This document shows, piece after piece, positions 45,016-53,421 of a stretch of DNA of 64,000 bases. Both the position numbers and the translations under genes were made by a program. This stretch comes from Dyadobacter sp. 50-39 (lineage in GTDB: Bacteria; Bacteroidota; Bacteroidia; Cytophagales; Spirosomataceae). The stretch is from assembly GCA_001898145.1 (NCBI GenBank), contig MKSR01000030.1:45399-109398 (forward strand). The letters run 5' to 3'. Every line of letters begins with the position of its first letter. Positions within the stretch are counted from its first letter, which is position 1. The notes below the pieces were generated by a model that was not told where the DNA came from, did not search any database, and saw nothing but the letters and a program-made list of their open reading frames with translations.

Positions 45016-45433
45016 GATGTCCGCAAAAAAAGTTCCACTAAATATTTGTCAAATCGTCGCATTGATGATTGCTTTGCTCGGCAGTCGCGAACTACACTTC
45101 ATTCAAATCAATACTTTGGCTAGTGTGTGATAATTTAATTAACTAATGACCAAGATAATTTTATACGGCTCCAAGGAATGCAATAGTAACGATCTTTTAG
45201 TATTCTTAGTGATATTGTGTCTATTATTGTTGCTGCATTTTCGATGAATGATATGTTATTGTCGACAAATGACGCAAATGCTAATGACGAATGAAATCAC
45301 CTTATTAATTGTACCAAGAACATGTCCTGCCCCTGAGGGTGCATTTAGACTTTCCCAACTATTTTAACGGAAAAACCAAATAGGGGTTGGTGTTTTGACC
45401 GGCCGCTATGAGAACTTGTTCTTCTTCAATCCA
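45016..45433. other. AT-rich stretch without a supported gene
   Basis: Only short frames occur, for example a 33-codon + strand frame at 45146-45247 with a hydrophobic stretch. None resembles a known family. A promoter for the RiPP operon should lie in its left part, but no TAnnTTTG box was found. Confidence 0.4.
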
Positions 45434-45619
45434 TTATTCAAGTATTATTCTGATTTTATCAATCTTTTGATCTGAGTCCTTTTGTGGTACCACATGCAGG
45501 TAGTAACTGCCGCGTGGCAGCTCCTTTACGGACAGTTCGATGGTATTCCCATTTTTAAACGTCCCGTTTTCAAAGATGTCTTTTACCTGTACCGCCTTTA
45601 CCGGCGCTGTGGATTTCGC
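45434..45619 (-). pseudogene. C-terminal fragment, possibly a T9SS-type sorting domain
   Basis: An open frame without a start ends TAA at 45434. Its last residues (NTIELSVKELPRGSYYLHVV, then DKIRIILE) have the pattern of C-terminal sorting or adhesion domains of exported Bacteroidota proteins. It directly abuts the coupling-protein remnant, which suggests a deletion junction. Confidence 0.4.
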
Positions 45620-46185
45620 TGTGGATCACCGGTATTTGCCGATAAGATTCTTCCTCCTTTTTATGGCATCGTGGTCATTGATAATCTCGCAATGGAAGGT
45701 CTTCAATGCAATTTTACAGCCCGGATCATCGGCCACCATCCCCACAAACTTCCGGATGAAAGCCAGGCGATTTTGGAAGCAGGTACGGCAGCTTCTAATT
45801 TGCAACGATTTGCTGACGGATGTATCCATTCTGTTGATCGACAGGCTCTGCCGTCCTGCATAATCTTCCCGAACCGTTCTGACAATTGTTTGGCCGTGTC
45901 GCCGGTAACTTGCCCGGAAATGATGTTGCCGATAATATTGACAATGAGCTCTGCCTGCTCCCTCCCGTAATCTTTACGCAATTGGCTAAAGTCGTGGATG
46001 CCCAGGCATGTCGCCACCTTGTTGCTGCGTGCGGTAGCAATGAGGCTGTCCATATTGCCGAGATAAACAGTTGAGAATTCGTCGAAGACCAGGCTGCTTT
46101 TCAGCTTCCCTTTCTGGTTGACAAGTTTAATCATCCGGTTTACAAAGAGCGACAGTACAGCGCCATAGAAAGCAGCTCGAAATAA
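45620..46185 (-). pseudogene. frameshifted remnant of a TraG/VirD4-type conjugation coupling protein
   Basis: The longest piece (45703-46134) reads SSLVFDEFSTVYLGNMDSLI, IATARSNKVATCLGIHDFSQL and IIGNIISGQVTGDTAKQLSE, the Walker B and neighbouring region of TraG-like ATPases of Bacteroidota conjugative elements. The frame is then lost: SLSINRMDTSVSKS continues in another frame, PASKIAWLSSG in the first again, and FVGMVADDPGC then KTFHCEIINDHDA in the second. At least three shifts and missing ends make it non-functional. It marks the island as derived from a conjugative or mobilisable element. Confidence 0.75.
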
Positions 46186-46209
46186 AATCTTTCCGGCAGT
46201 TGGTAAGAG

Positions 46210-46490
46210 ATGCGGGTCAATGGAAGGAGTCGGAGATAGTTCGGGATTACATTAATTACAAAGAGCGCCAGGTCCGTGCCGAAGAAGGTATGACGGATGA
46301 ACTATCAGCTGGATTGAATGGGCGAGAAAGAAAGTTGATTGGTATGACCCTATGGTGAGCGCGCATGATGAATGGCTCTACAATTCAAAACCTAGTACAA
46401 TCATGAGAACAGAAGATTCAACGAAAAATGTAAACTCTTATTCAACTAACAGGGTAGCACGGGATCAAGCGATGATAGCTGGCCACTGAA
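46210..46490 (+). pseudogene. frameshifted remnant of an unidentified protein
   Basis: On the + strand WKESEIVRDYINYKER and VRAEEGMTDELS are followed, after a frame change near 46318, by WIEWARKKVDWYDPMVSAHD and DEWLYNS, ending TGA near 46490. The two halves together look like one helical protein tail (EL-WIEWAR). No family named. Confidence 0.35.
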
Positions 46491-46558
46491 GGCGTGGTAT
46501 GTAAAAAGTTAGAATACAGAAGTCCCCGCCACATAATCAGGCTTTCTGCCTAGTTGCG

Positions 46559-47230
46559 TTAGCAATAAATTATTTGGTTACATAAGTTAAAAGCCTCCGC
46601 AAGTTGATCGTAAAGGAACTTTTTGTTTTTTCTCGACGATGGATGAAAGAAATTAACCACTTGGGTTTCTTTCCACATTCCATAGCCAAATGCTCCGTGA
46701 GACGGCCTCTGAAGTGTAATGTTGAGCAGTTGCTCGGCAAGGCGGTCACTGCGGAAACATGTCACAATATGAGTGGGGTCAATTTCAAGGATTTGCCGAA
46801 GCAGTAAATCCCTAGTTTGCTCAATGTATTCAGAAATTACATCCATATCCGAAATGGATGATCCGCCTGATTTTTTGACATTTATGAATGCTATCGATTT
46901 TAAAGCCTCATGCTTTAGCTGATAATCAAGCGTATGCGAAAATGAAGGAAAGCCATTTTGAATTCCAAAGGCCCATTCGGCAATTCGATGAGAGAATTGC
47001 AGATGTACATGCTCATTCCACCATTCCACGTAACCATCATCGGGACGCTCTTGATATTGGCCCTTCGGTATAATATTATGCTCCTTTGCAACGAAAAGAA
47101 CTCTCTTTTTCTGGTGACGGTACAGTGGTTCGTTAATAATTCCATCTCGCACAAAATAGTTTGTGCTGCCTACCAGCTTGCTTTCTGAATAGAATTTTTT
47201 GATTTCGTCAAGTATGGGAGAGTAAGCCAT
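46559..47230 (-). CDS. uracil-DNA glycosylase-like fold protein (tentative)
   Basis: This is a 223-residue soluble protein. Segments fit the UDG superfamily: KKRVLFVAKEHN at the first strand, FINVKKSGGSS, a strand ending in THIVTCFRSD, and VVNFFHPSSRKNKKFLYDQL at the C-terminus, where the conserved HPSxR of the superfamily is expected. The usual GQDPYH-like motif is not obvious, so it may not be a repair enzyme. It lies between the decayed mobile genes and the integrase, as an intact cargo gene of the island. Confidence 0.45.
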   Translation of the reverse strand: MAYSPILDEIKKFYSESKLVGSTNYFVRDGIINEPLYRHQKKRVLFVAKEHNIIPKGQYQERPDDGYVEWWNEHVHLQFSHRIAEWAFGIQNGFPSFSHTLDYQLKHEALKSIAFINVKKSGGSSISDMDVISEYIEQTRDLLLRQILEIDPTHIVTCFRSDRLAEQLLNITLQRPSHGAFGYGMWKETQVVNFFHPSSRKNKKFLYDQLAEAFNLCNQIIYC

Positions 47231-47395
47231 CCGGTTTATTTATAACAGGGCGATCCCCAATTTAAGGGATAATTTTTGTCCCGTGCAAGTGACCTGTACT
47301 TTGTTAGAATTTATCTTAGTTTCTGGCTATGACCTAGACGTTCCGTTAGTGCGGCTGGGTTTGTAGGCCCAACCGCACAAGAACGCACCTAACGG

Positions 47396-48709
47396 TTACG
47401 AGGCTTGCCGGAGCTTACCTGACCTGGTAAATAACTTGTTCCTCACTAGGGCAACATTAGCGCTAATTCTAGACTTCCTCACTCGGCAGTAGCGCATCGT
47501 TGTTCGAATACTTCGGTGGCCCAACATTTTGCTGACATCTTCCAAGGGAACGCCATTGTTGAGCATCATATCTGCGAAGAAATGCCGTGCATCGTGTGTA
47601 TCGAGCCTTCTGATTCCTCCACTAACATCCCGTATTTCGCAGAGCTGGGCAATGTCCTTTAAATACACGTTGTATCGGTAGTTGCTATTCACCGGGATTA
47701 ACTTGCGATTGGCAAGGCAGTAAGGATGGGCTTGGTATTTGGATATCAGTTGGTCGACTATCGGCAGAATTGGTACCATTTCACCAACCTCCGTCTTTCC
47801 TCTGTGCTTAACAAGCCAGCGCTCTTTTCTAGGCCCGACTAGAACGATATTTTCCGGACTGAGGTCATAAATGTCCTGATAGGCAAAGCCGGTGAAGCAT
47901 TGAAAAATGAATGCATCCCTAACCTCAGAAATCCGGTCGACGCTAAATTGCTTTTGCTGGATTTTCTCGACCTGCCAAAATTCTAGCGGGATTACCTCTA
48001 CATCGCCGCCAGAACACTTAAAACCTTCCATGGGGTTGGAAGCGATGTACTTCTTTTTGACGCCGATTTTGACGATCTGACGCACCCATTTCACTTCTTT
48101 TCGGGCTGTTACCTCAGCCAACGGTTTGGCAACATGTAGCGTCAAATAATCATAGAGGTCGTCTGCAAAGGTGTCCGGAAGGGAGGAAAAGTGGATGTCC
48201 TGGCGATCGAAGTGATATTTGATGAAACCGGCCACCTTCTTTTTGGTGCTGCGCCAGTGCTTCAAGGTCTCATACGAGGCATTTTCCCGTTCTACCCGTT
48301 TCTCAAATTTTGCGATGAACTCATCGAAGACTTCCAGCACGGTTTGCTCGTTCTTGGCAGCGGGCTTAGCTACCTTAGGTTGCTCGACCGCAGGTTTGCC
48401 CAGGTAAACGTTCTTAACCATCGCAGGGGTCACCTCAGGGAACTGAGTCTGAAGGCCGTTGAAAATCCGTTCGACGTCTGTTTGCAACTGAGCCAGTTTC
48501 TGGTTGGCCAGTTTTACTTCCAGGCCCGAGCCAGTGACCTGTTTAGCATCTAAGTCCCAGGATGCCGGGTTTACTTTCTTGCCTGTTGAAATTTCGGTGT
48601 ACTTACCGTCGATCGTGATTCTGGCATAAATAGGAGCTTTGCCGTCTGCTTTTGCTTTTTGTCTGTAAAGCCAGAAGAGTACAGTCAGGTTTTGTTTGAA
48701 ATTCATCAT
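47396..48709 (-). CDS. tyrosine recombinase / integrase of the tRNA-Lys island
   Basis: The protein is about 437 residues from the ATG at 48709 (the frame opens with GTG at 48715). It has an N-terminal arm-binding domain (FKQNLTVLFWLYRQKAKADG), a SAM-like core-binding domain, and a catalytic domain with FTGFAYQDIYDL, KHRGKTEVGEMVPI, HDARHFFADMML and LGHRSIRTTMRYCR, which supply the His-x-x-Arg, His and Tyr of the recombinase. It is encoded immediately inside the island and reads away from the tRNA-Lys gene, the usual place for a tRNA-targeting integrase. Confidence 0.92.
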   Translation of the reverse strand: MMNFKQNLTVLFWLYRQKAKADGKAPIYARITIDGKYTEISTGKKVNPASWDLDAKQVTGSGLEVKLANQKLAQLQTDVERIFNGLQTQFPEVTPAMVKNVYLGKPAVEQPKVAKPAAKNEQTVLEVFDEFIAKFEKRVERENASYETLKHWRSTKKKVAGFIKYHFDRQDIHFSSLPDTFADDLYDYLTLHVAKPLAEVTARKEVKWVRQIVKIGVKKKYIASNPMEGFKCSGGDVEVIPLEFWQVEKIQQKQFSVDRISEVRDAFIFQCFTGFAYQDIYDLSPENIVLVGPRKERWLVKHRGKTEVGEMVPILPIVDQLISKYQAHPYCLANRKLIPVNSNYRYNVYLKDIAQLCEIRDVSGGIRRLDTHDARHFFADMMLNNGVPLEDVSKMLGHRSIRTTMRYCRVRKSRISANVALVRNKLFTRSGKLRQAS

Positions 48710-48905
48710 CCTCACAGTTTAAGGTTAGAAAAACATTGATGTTTGAGAAACCCTGGTCAAAATCGCCTCTGTCAAACATGTCCATTCGGTAACCTAATTT
48801 AGTAAGCAAAGCAGGTTACCGAATAGGTTACCGAATGCTTTGATCTGGATTGAATCAGAATGATATGCTTATCTTCGAAAACAGTGAAAAAATGACGTTT
48901 TTAAA

Positions 48906-48932
48906 CGAAAAAAGCGCCCTTTGAGGCGCTTT
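48906..48932 (-). terminator. terminator after tRNA-Lys
   Basis: On the minus strand an 8-bp stem (AAAGCGCC at 48925-48932 with GGCGCTTT at 48911-48918, 6-nt loop) is followed by a run of T. It ends the tRNA-Lys transcript just inside the island. Confidence 0.75.
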
Positions 48933-48935
48933 CAG

Positions 48936-48957
48936 TGATCCCGCTGGGATTCGAACC
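48936..48957 (-). other. probable attL (3' end of tRNA-Lys)
   Basis: This is the part of tRNA-Lys (T-loop to discriminator) that is repeated imperfectly (18 of 22) at 32695-32716, next to the integrase gene. Confidence 0.5.
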
Positions 48958-49008
48958 CAGGACCCATACATTAAAAGTGTATTGCTCTACCAGCTGAGCT
49001 ACGGAATC
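48936..49008 (-). tRNA. tRNA-Lys (anticodon TTT)
   Basis: This is a 73-nt cloverleaf. The acceptor is GATTCCG with CGGGATC (one G-U), the D arm GCTCAGCTGGTAGAGC, the anticodon arm ATACA-CTTTTAA-TGTAT with anticodon TTT, and the T arm CTGGG-TTCGAAT-CCCAG, with discriminator A. It is the integration site of the island to its left. Confidence 0.93.
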
Positions 49009-49031
49009 ATTATTCTGGTTTTACCACCTCG

Positions 49032-49103
49032 CGAACCCAGGACCCATACATTAAAAGCGGTCCGCCGCGCGGTGTATTGCTCTACCAGCTGAGCTACGGA
49101 ATC
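49032..49103 (-). pseudogene. tRNA-Lys pseudogene with 15-nt insertion at the anticodon loop
   Basis: A second copy of tRNA-Lys lies 24 nt upstream of the real one (in tRNA direction) and matches it from the 5' end to the T loop, including the flanking ATTATTCT. The 3' acceptor strand and T-stem end are missing. A GC-rich 15-nt block (CGGTCCGCCGCGCGG on the + strand, 49058-49072) interrupts the anticodon stem-loop. It cannot fold into a functional tRNA. Confidence 0.8.
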
Positions 49104-49204
49104 ATTATTCTACTTGCTGATCCAGCTTTCGAAGATTTGCAGTCTTGGATTAGCCGTGGCGTTTTCCGTAATTGCGATGCAAAAGTAGAATTCTTTAAAG
49201 TATA

Positions 49205-49939
49205 ATGCAAGTACCCTACAAGAAAAACCTCGTTTTTCCGTTTTTATTCCTGGCCTTTTTGACGCCGGACATAGCGTTTTGTGCCAATCGAAAAGAGCTA
49301 AAAACGGCTGATTCTCTGTTTGCTATCGCCAGGTATACAGAAGCCCAGACACTCTACAAAAAAAATTTCAGCCGGACTGAAAAAAACAGCCAGGCGCTGC
49401 TCCTGAAGCTTGCATTTCTGTCCGAGAAAACCAACAACTATACCGACTGCCTTTTTTTCCTTAGTAAATTGGCCCTCACACAGCCTTCCAGACACCTTTT
49501 TGAGAAAATGGATAAGCTCGCAAAAGAGCAGAATCTAACTGGCTATGAATTCGACGATTACAACTATTTCATAATATTTTATCGAAAGTATGGTGACTAC
49601 ATTCCGATATTGCTACTAACTTTGGGCACCTATATTGTTGTCATAATGGTTACAAAGACGCGTAGGAAAGAGCCGATTTTGCAGATTCATAAGGTTTCTA
49701 TCATTGTTTATCTGCTTGCGTTGCTGGGTATATTAAATGTACCCTCCCTTTACCAAACGTGTATCATTGTGAATGAAAACACCTTCCTGCGGGATGAACC
49801 GTCATCGGCAGCGGGCGTTGTCGAACGGGTGGGAAAAGGGCACAAGCTGACGATCATCGGCTCTGTCGACCACTGGGATAGGGTAATCTGGAATAACCGG
49901 ATCGTTTATATCCGAAAAAGTGACCTTTGGAATATATGA
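49205..49939 (+). CDS. membrane protein with N-terminal TPR and C-terminal SH3 domain
   Basis: This is a 244-residue protein. A signal peptide (ending IAFCA) precedes a TPR-like helical region (AARYTEAQTLYKKNF, read in part), two hydrophobic helices (YIPILLLTLGTYIVVIMV and IIVYLLALLGIL), and a bacterial SH3 domain (TFLRDEPSSAAGVVERVGKG, RVIWNNRIVYIRKSDLW). The order resembles BatE-type proteins of aerotolerance operons, but no Bat neighbours are present. The SH3 domain probably faces the periplasm. Confidence 0.65.
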   Translation: MQVPYKKNLVFPFLFLAFLTPDIAFCANRKELKTADSLFAIARYTEAQTLYKKNFSRTEKNSQALLLKLAFLSEKTNNYTDCLFFLSKLALTQPSRHLFEKMDKLAKEQNLTGYEFDDYNYFIIFYRKYGDYIPILLLTLGTYIVVIMVTKTRRKEPILQIHKVSIIVYLLALLGILNVPSLYQTCIIVNENTFLRDEPSSAAGVVERVGKGHKLTIIGSVDHWDRVIWNNRIVYIRKSDLWNI

Positions 49940-50015
49940 CAGCAAACTGGTATCGTTTTTGCAGGATTTAAGTTTGTATGTATATTTAGGAATCAAATTT
50001 TTAATTTAACGCTGT

Positions 50016-50480
50016 ATGAAAAAGCCAATGAAACGTTTTTTACTATTAATCGCAGGAGTTTTGATGTTAGGATTTGTAACCTCCTGTAAAGAGGAAGGGC
50101 CTCACAAAGATGACATTGTGAAGTTCTCGGCTGTAATCAATAGTAGCCCAACCGTTCCAAAGGCTACATCTTCGGCGCAAGGCACCGGGGTATTTGAGTA
50201 CAACAAGAATACGATGGAGCTCAAATACAATATCAACTTTCAAAACATCACCCCTACTTCCGTGACGCTAAACGCGGCAAACCCTGCATGGGAACGCGGA
50301 GGGATCATCAAGGAGCTGGCAGATAAGCCTACGGGCCAGGTGAGCGGGACTTATAAATTGCCTAACTTGGAGCAGCAAACGCAATTGATTTTGGGTATGA
50401 TGTATATCAACGTTCCTACCGAGCTTTACCCATACGGGGAAATCCGCGGACAGATCATTGCCGACAAAATCGAAGAATAG
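50016..50480 (+). CDS. CHRD domain lipoprotein
   Basis: This is a 154-residue lipoprotein with leader ending GFVTSC; an in-frame ATG at 50028 is an alternative start. A CHRD domain (VFEYNKNTMELKYNINFQN, PYGEIRGQI) fills the mature part; the family is found in exported bacterial proteins and in chordin, and its role here is unknown. It ends at a bidirectional terminator. Confidence 0.8.
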   Translation: MKKPMKRFLLLIAGVLMLGFVTSCKEEGPHKDDIVKFSAVINSSPTVPKATSSAQGTGVFEYNKNTMELKYNINFQNITPTSVTLNAANPAWERGGIIKELADKPTGQVSGTYKLPNLEQQTQLILGMMYINVPTELYPYGEIRGQIIADKIEE

Positions 50481-50497
50481 AGATCATCTCATAATAT

Positions 50498-50534
50498 AAA
50501 AAAAGCTTTCGGATTGATTCCGAAAGCTTTTTTT
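50498..50534. terminator. bidirectional rho-independent terminator
   Basis: A perfect 15-bp inverted repeat (A7-GCTTTCGG with CCGAAAGC-T7, 7-nt loop) lies between the convergent CHRD and helicase genes. A-tract and T-tract flank both sides, so it should work in both directions. Confidence 0.9.
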
Positions 50535-50540
50535 ATGCCT

Positions 50541-51779
50541 TTATTTTTTCCCTCTCTTCTTTTTCTGCCTCGACTGGAATTCTTCCACTTCCCGCATCAG
50601 CATCGTCAGGTCGTTGGGTGCGTCGGTCGTGAATTCCAGAGTCTGGGCGTAGTCATCGGCGGTCAGTTTCACTACCGCAACAGGTTTGTCGAGATATTGT
50701 TGTATCTGATCGAGTATCGGCTTTTCTTCCTCGCTGCAAAAAGACACGGCAATCCCTTTCTGCATTCCGCGACCTGTCCGGCCCACGCGATGGACGTAAC
50801 TTTCGGGCTGCTCAGGTAAATCGTAATTGATCACGTAGTCCACGTTCGGAATGTCTATGCCCCGCGCGCTGACATCAGTTGCGATGAGCACTTTCACCGT
50901 CCCCTTCTTGAACTCGTTCATGGCAGTGAGCCGATCGGCTTGCTCTTTGTCGCCGTGAATGGTCAGACTGTTGATCTCCATACGCTGGAGTGCATTATAC
51001 ACACGTTCCGCGCGAACCTTTGTGCGTACGAATACAAGGATCTTCTTGTCGGCATTCTGCCGAATTACGCGTTCGAGGAAGAACCGCTTATCGTCCATCG
51101 CCACGAAGGCAACAGAGTGATCGATATTCTTTGCCACCGGATTCTTGGGAGAAATCTGAATGCGTATGGCATTCCTCACCAGCGAGTAGGCCAACTTCTT
51201 GATCTTCTCATCAATCGTAGCCGAGAAGAAAAGCGTTTGTCTTCTCTTAGGTAAATGCCGTATCAGGTCCTGAATGTCCTTGATAAACCCCAGGTCGAGC
51301 ATATGATCCGCTTCGTCGAGAATTAGGGTGTCGACGCGGTCGAGCTTGATGTAGCCCTGGCTCACAAGATCAAACATGCGACCGGGTGTGGAGACGAGAA
51401 TATCGATACCCTTTTCGAGCCTTGCGATCTGAGGCCCCTGCTCTACCCCGCCGAACACACTGAATGTCTTCACTTTGGTGTACTTCGAGATATGAGTAAA
51501 AACCTCGGCGATCTGGATGGCCAGTTCCCTGGTAGGAACCATCACCACGCATTTGATCCCTTCGGAACGGCTCGACGACTTCTGTTTATGCAGCTTGTCC
51601 ACCACCGGAATCGCGAATGCGGCTGTTTTGCCGGTGCCAGTCTGCGCGATCGCGAGTACATCCTCCCCTTTCATTACCGCAGGAATGGCTTTAAACTGGA
51701 TATCAGTAGGCTTTTTGAAGCCCGCCGCTTCCAGGCTCCGTTTGATTTCCTCGGCAATAGGGTAATCTTCAAATTTCAT
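50541..51779 (-). CDS. rhlE: DEAD-box RNA helicase, RhlE type
   Basis: The protein is about 412 residues from the ATG at 51779. Q motif IQFKAIP, motif I AQTGTGKT, II LDEADHM, III SATI, V TDVSARGID and VI HRVGRTGR are all seen. The C-terminal tail is short and Arg/Lys-rich (SRQKKKRGKK). It unwinds RNA in ribosome assembly and RNA decay. It lies downstream of the cbpM gene, with a hairpin in its leader. Confidence 0.92.
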   Translation of the reverse strand: MKFEDYPIAEEIKRSLEAAGFKKPTDIQFKAIPAVMKGEDVLAIAQTGTGKTAAFAIPVVDKLHKQKSSSRSEGIKCVVMVPTRELAIQIAEVFTHISKYTKVKTFSVFGGVEQGPQIARLEKGIDILVSTPGRMFDLVSQGYIKLDRVDTLILDEADHMLDLGFIKDIQDLIRHLPKRRQTLFFSATIDEKIKKLAYSLVRNAIRIQISPKNPVAKNIDHSVAFVAMDDKRFFLERVIRQNADKKILVFVRTKVRAERVYNALQRMEINSLTIHGDKEQADRLTAMNEFKKGTVKVLIATDVSARGIDIPNVDYVINYDLPEQPESYVHRVGRTGRGMQKGIAVSFCSEEEKPILDQIQQYLDKPVAVVKLTADDYAQTLEFTTDAPNDLTMLMREVEEFQSRQKKKRGKK

Positions 51780-51791
51780 AGGCAAATAATG

Positions 51792-51815
51792 GGGCAGACC
51801 GGATCCGGCCTGCCC
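51792..51815 (-). promoter_or_regulatory. hairpin in the leader of the helicase gene
   Basis: GGGCAG (51792-51797) pairs with CTGCCC (51810-51815) around an inner palindrome CCGG-AT-CCGG, only about 12 nt before the helicase start codon. DEAD-box helicase genes are often autoregulated through leader structures (family knowledge); here only the hairpin is seen. Confidence 0.4.
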
Positions 51816-51868
51816 TTTGTTTTAATGGGAGTGCAAAGATAGCCGGTTATCCGGCATTGCATGAGGTA

Positions 51869-52168
51869 TTACAGGCCCGGCTCATAAAACCGTAGCCGGT
51901 TACGCAGCACTGCCACCTCACGGTCCAGGTGTTCGATCCTGTTTAACAAACCCTGAATGGCCTCAATACCTTCCAGATTAATGTCCAGCTCATGATGCAA
52001 CCGTATGATGCGTTCTATTTGGGTCAGCTGTGGGATTTGCAAAAAGCGGGTGTTGTCCAGCACCACGGTCTCAATCAGGTCGTGCTCCTGCAATGACTCA
52101 ACAAACGCGTATTCTACATTATAACTCGTGCAGAATACCTCGATGGCAATTAATTGATCATTTTCCAT
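51869..52168 (-). CDS. cbpM: chaperone modulator CbpM
   Basis: This is a 99-residue protein of the CbpM/MerR-like type: a short winged-helix (VESLQEHDLIETVVLDNTRF, LQIPQLTQIERIIRLHHEL) and a coiled coil (IEHLDREVAVLRNRL). CbpM binds the J domain of CbpA and blocks its co-chaperone activity (known in E. coli). It starts 7 bp after cbpA. Confidence 0.9.
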   Translation of the reverse strand: MENDQLIAIEVFCTSYNVEYAFVESLQEHDLIETVVLDNTRFLQIPQLTQIERIIRLHHELDINLEGIEAIQGLLNRIEHLDREVAVLRNRLRFYEPGL

Positions 52169-52175
52169 ATCGTTT

Positions 52176-53054
52176 TCAGGACTTAGACAATTCTGTAAAC
52201 AATTCTTTTTGCCGGTCTGTCAGGTTCGTAGGAATCTTTACATCGAAAGTCACATAAAGATCTCCGAACTGGCCTTCCTGCTTGTACACCGGAAAACCCT
52301 TACCTTTTAACCTGACCACGCTCCCGTTCTGCGTTTCGGGTTTGACAGGAAGTTTCACTTTTCCGCTCAGCGTTTCTACCACAAGCTCGCCCCCGAGCAC
52401 AGCAGTGTAAAGATCCAGGTCGGCTTTCAAATGCAGGTCATTGCCCGACCTCCTGAATTTTTCATCAGTACTCACTGAAAAAGTAATGTATAAATCGCCG
52501 TTCGGACCACCATTACTGCCGGGACCACCGTGGCCAGGAATTTTGATGGTCTGCCCGTTCTCGACACCGGCTGGTACAGTAATCCGGATGTTTTTGCCGT
52601 TCACAGTCAAGGTCTGCTTATGCGTTTCATAAGCGTCCCGCAAGCCCAGGTGAATTTCGGCCTGGTAATCCTGTCCCCGAAACCGGGCCTGACGACCGCC
52701 CCCAAAGCCTGAGCCGAACATCGATTCGAAGAAGTCGGAGAAGCCCTCATTACCCCCGCCGAACCATTGTCCCTCCTGGCCCCCTGCTGCCTGGCTGCGT
52801 GCCTGTCGTGCGCGTTCGAACTCTTCGCTGTGCTGCCAGTCCTTTCCGTATTTATCGTATTTCTTACGCTTCTCAGGATCGCTCAGCACCTCATTGGCCT
52901 CATTGAGCTCCTGAAACTTTTTTTGCGCCTCTTTGTCGTTCGGATTCAGATCCGGGTGATACTTTCTTGCCAGTTTCCTGTAAGCATTCTTAATGGCCTT
53001 ATCGTCAGCGTTTTTGTCCAGTCCAAGTATCTGATAATAATCTACAAAAGCCAT
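52176..53054 (-). CDS. cbpA: DnaJ-type co-chaperone CbpA
   Basis: This is a 292-residue protein with an N-terminal J domain ([17 protein letters not shown] with the HPD loop), a Gly/Phe linker ([20 protein letters not shown]), then two C-terminal peptide-binding beta domains ([28 protein letters not shown]) without the zinc finger of DnaJ, the layout of CbpA. It stimulates DnaK. Confidence 0.9.
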   Translation of the reverse strand: MAFVDYYQILGLDKNADDKAIKNAYRKLARKYHPDLNPNDKEAQKKFQELNEANEVLSDPEKRKKYDKYGKDWQHSEEFERARQARSQAAGGQEGQWFGGGNEGFSDFFESMFGSGFGGGRQARFRGQDYQAEIHLGLRDAYETHKQTLTVNGKNIRITVPAGVENGQTIKIPGHGGPGSNGGPNGDLYITFSVSTDEKFRRSGNDLHLKADLDLYTAVLGGELVVETLSGKVKLPVKPETQNGSVVRLKGKGFPVYKQEGQFGDLYVTFDVKIPTNLTDRQKELFTELSKS

Positions 53055-53100
53055 AAATATTCAATCTGTTGAAGTGAATAAAAGGTTTACAAAGCGGTAT

Positions 53101-53322
53101 CTACCTTCGTTCCAGCATTTGAAGATACAAATCTTCCACTTTCTTACGTGCCCAGGGTGTTTTCCTCAAAAATTTGAGGCTCGACTTCACGCTAGGATCG
53201 TTCTGAAAGCTGTTGATATTTACATAATAACCCATTTGTTCCCAGCCATAATACGCTACCAGTTCATTCAGAATGGCTTCCAGCGTCTTACCGTGAAGCG
53301 GGTTATTCGGTTGTGGTTCCAT
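53101..53322 (-). CDS. VF530 family DNA-binding protein
   Basis: This is a 73-residue protein from the ATG at 53322 (GTG at 53328 also in frame). It has the VF530/DUF2132 signature: [40 protein letters not shown], in order. The family has a winged-helix-like fold and is thought to bind DNA. Single gene. Confidence 0.85.
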   Translation of the reverse strand: MEPQPNNPLHGKTLEAILNELVAYYGWEQMGYYVNINSFQNDPSVKSSLKFLRKTPWARKKVEDLYLQMLERR

Positions 53323-53421
53323 GCGCACCTTTGAAAATGTTGCCGTATGTTTTAAAGTAGATTTCTGTTCATAAATAATTATTATGCTGGTTGATTAGTT
53401 CAAAACCCAAAAACCAGTTCG

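Larger units (their letters stand above)
32695..48957. mobile_element. about 16-kb tRNA-Lys genomic island carrying a RiPP cluster
   Basis: The proposed boundaries are the tRNA-Lys 3' end (48936-48957) and its diverged copy at 32695-32716. A tyrosine recombinase gene lies beside the tRNA. Within these limits the sequence is clearly richer in A+T than on either side, and broken conjugation and other genes occur at 45.4-46.5 kb. No complete transfer or replication functions remain, so this is a decayed integrative element or one mobilised by another element. Confidence 0.6.

Noticed and set aside
45146-45247. 33-codon plus-strand frame with a hydrophobic stretch in the AT-rich region
   Set aside because: Such frames arise often in AT-rich DNA, and there is no promoter, no homology and no partner. 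It could be a small hydrophobic peptide, but nothing supports that.
45482-45970. 162-codon plus-strand frame
   Set aside because: It is antisense to the TraG remnant and the sorting-domain fragment, both of which give recognisable peptide on the minus strand.
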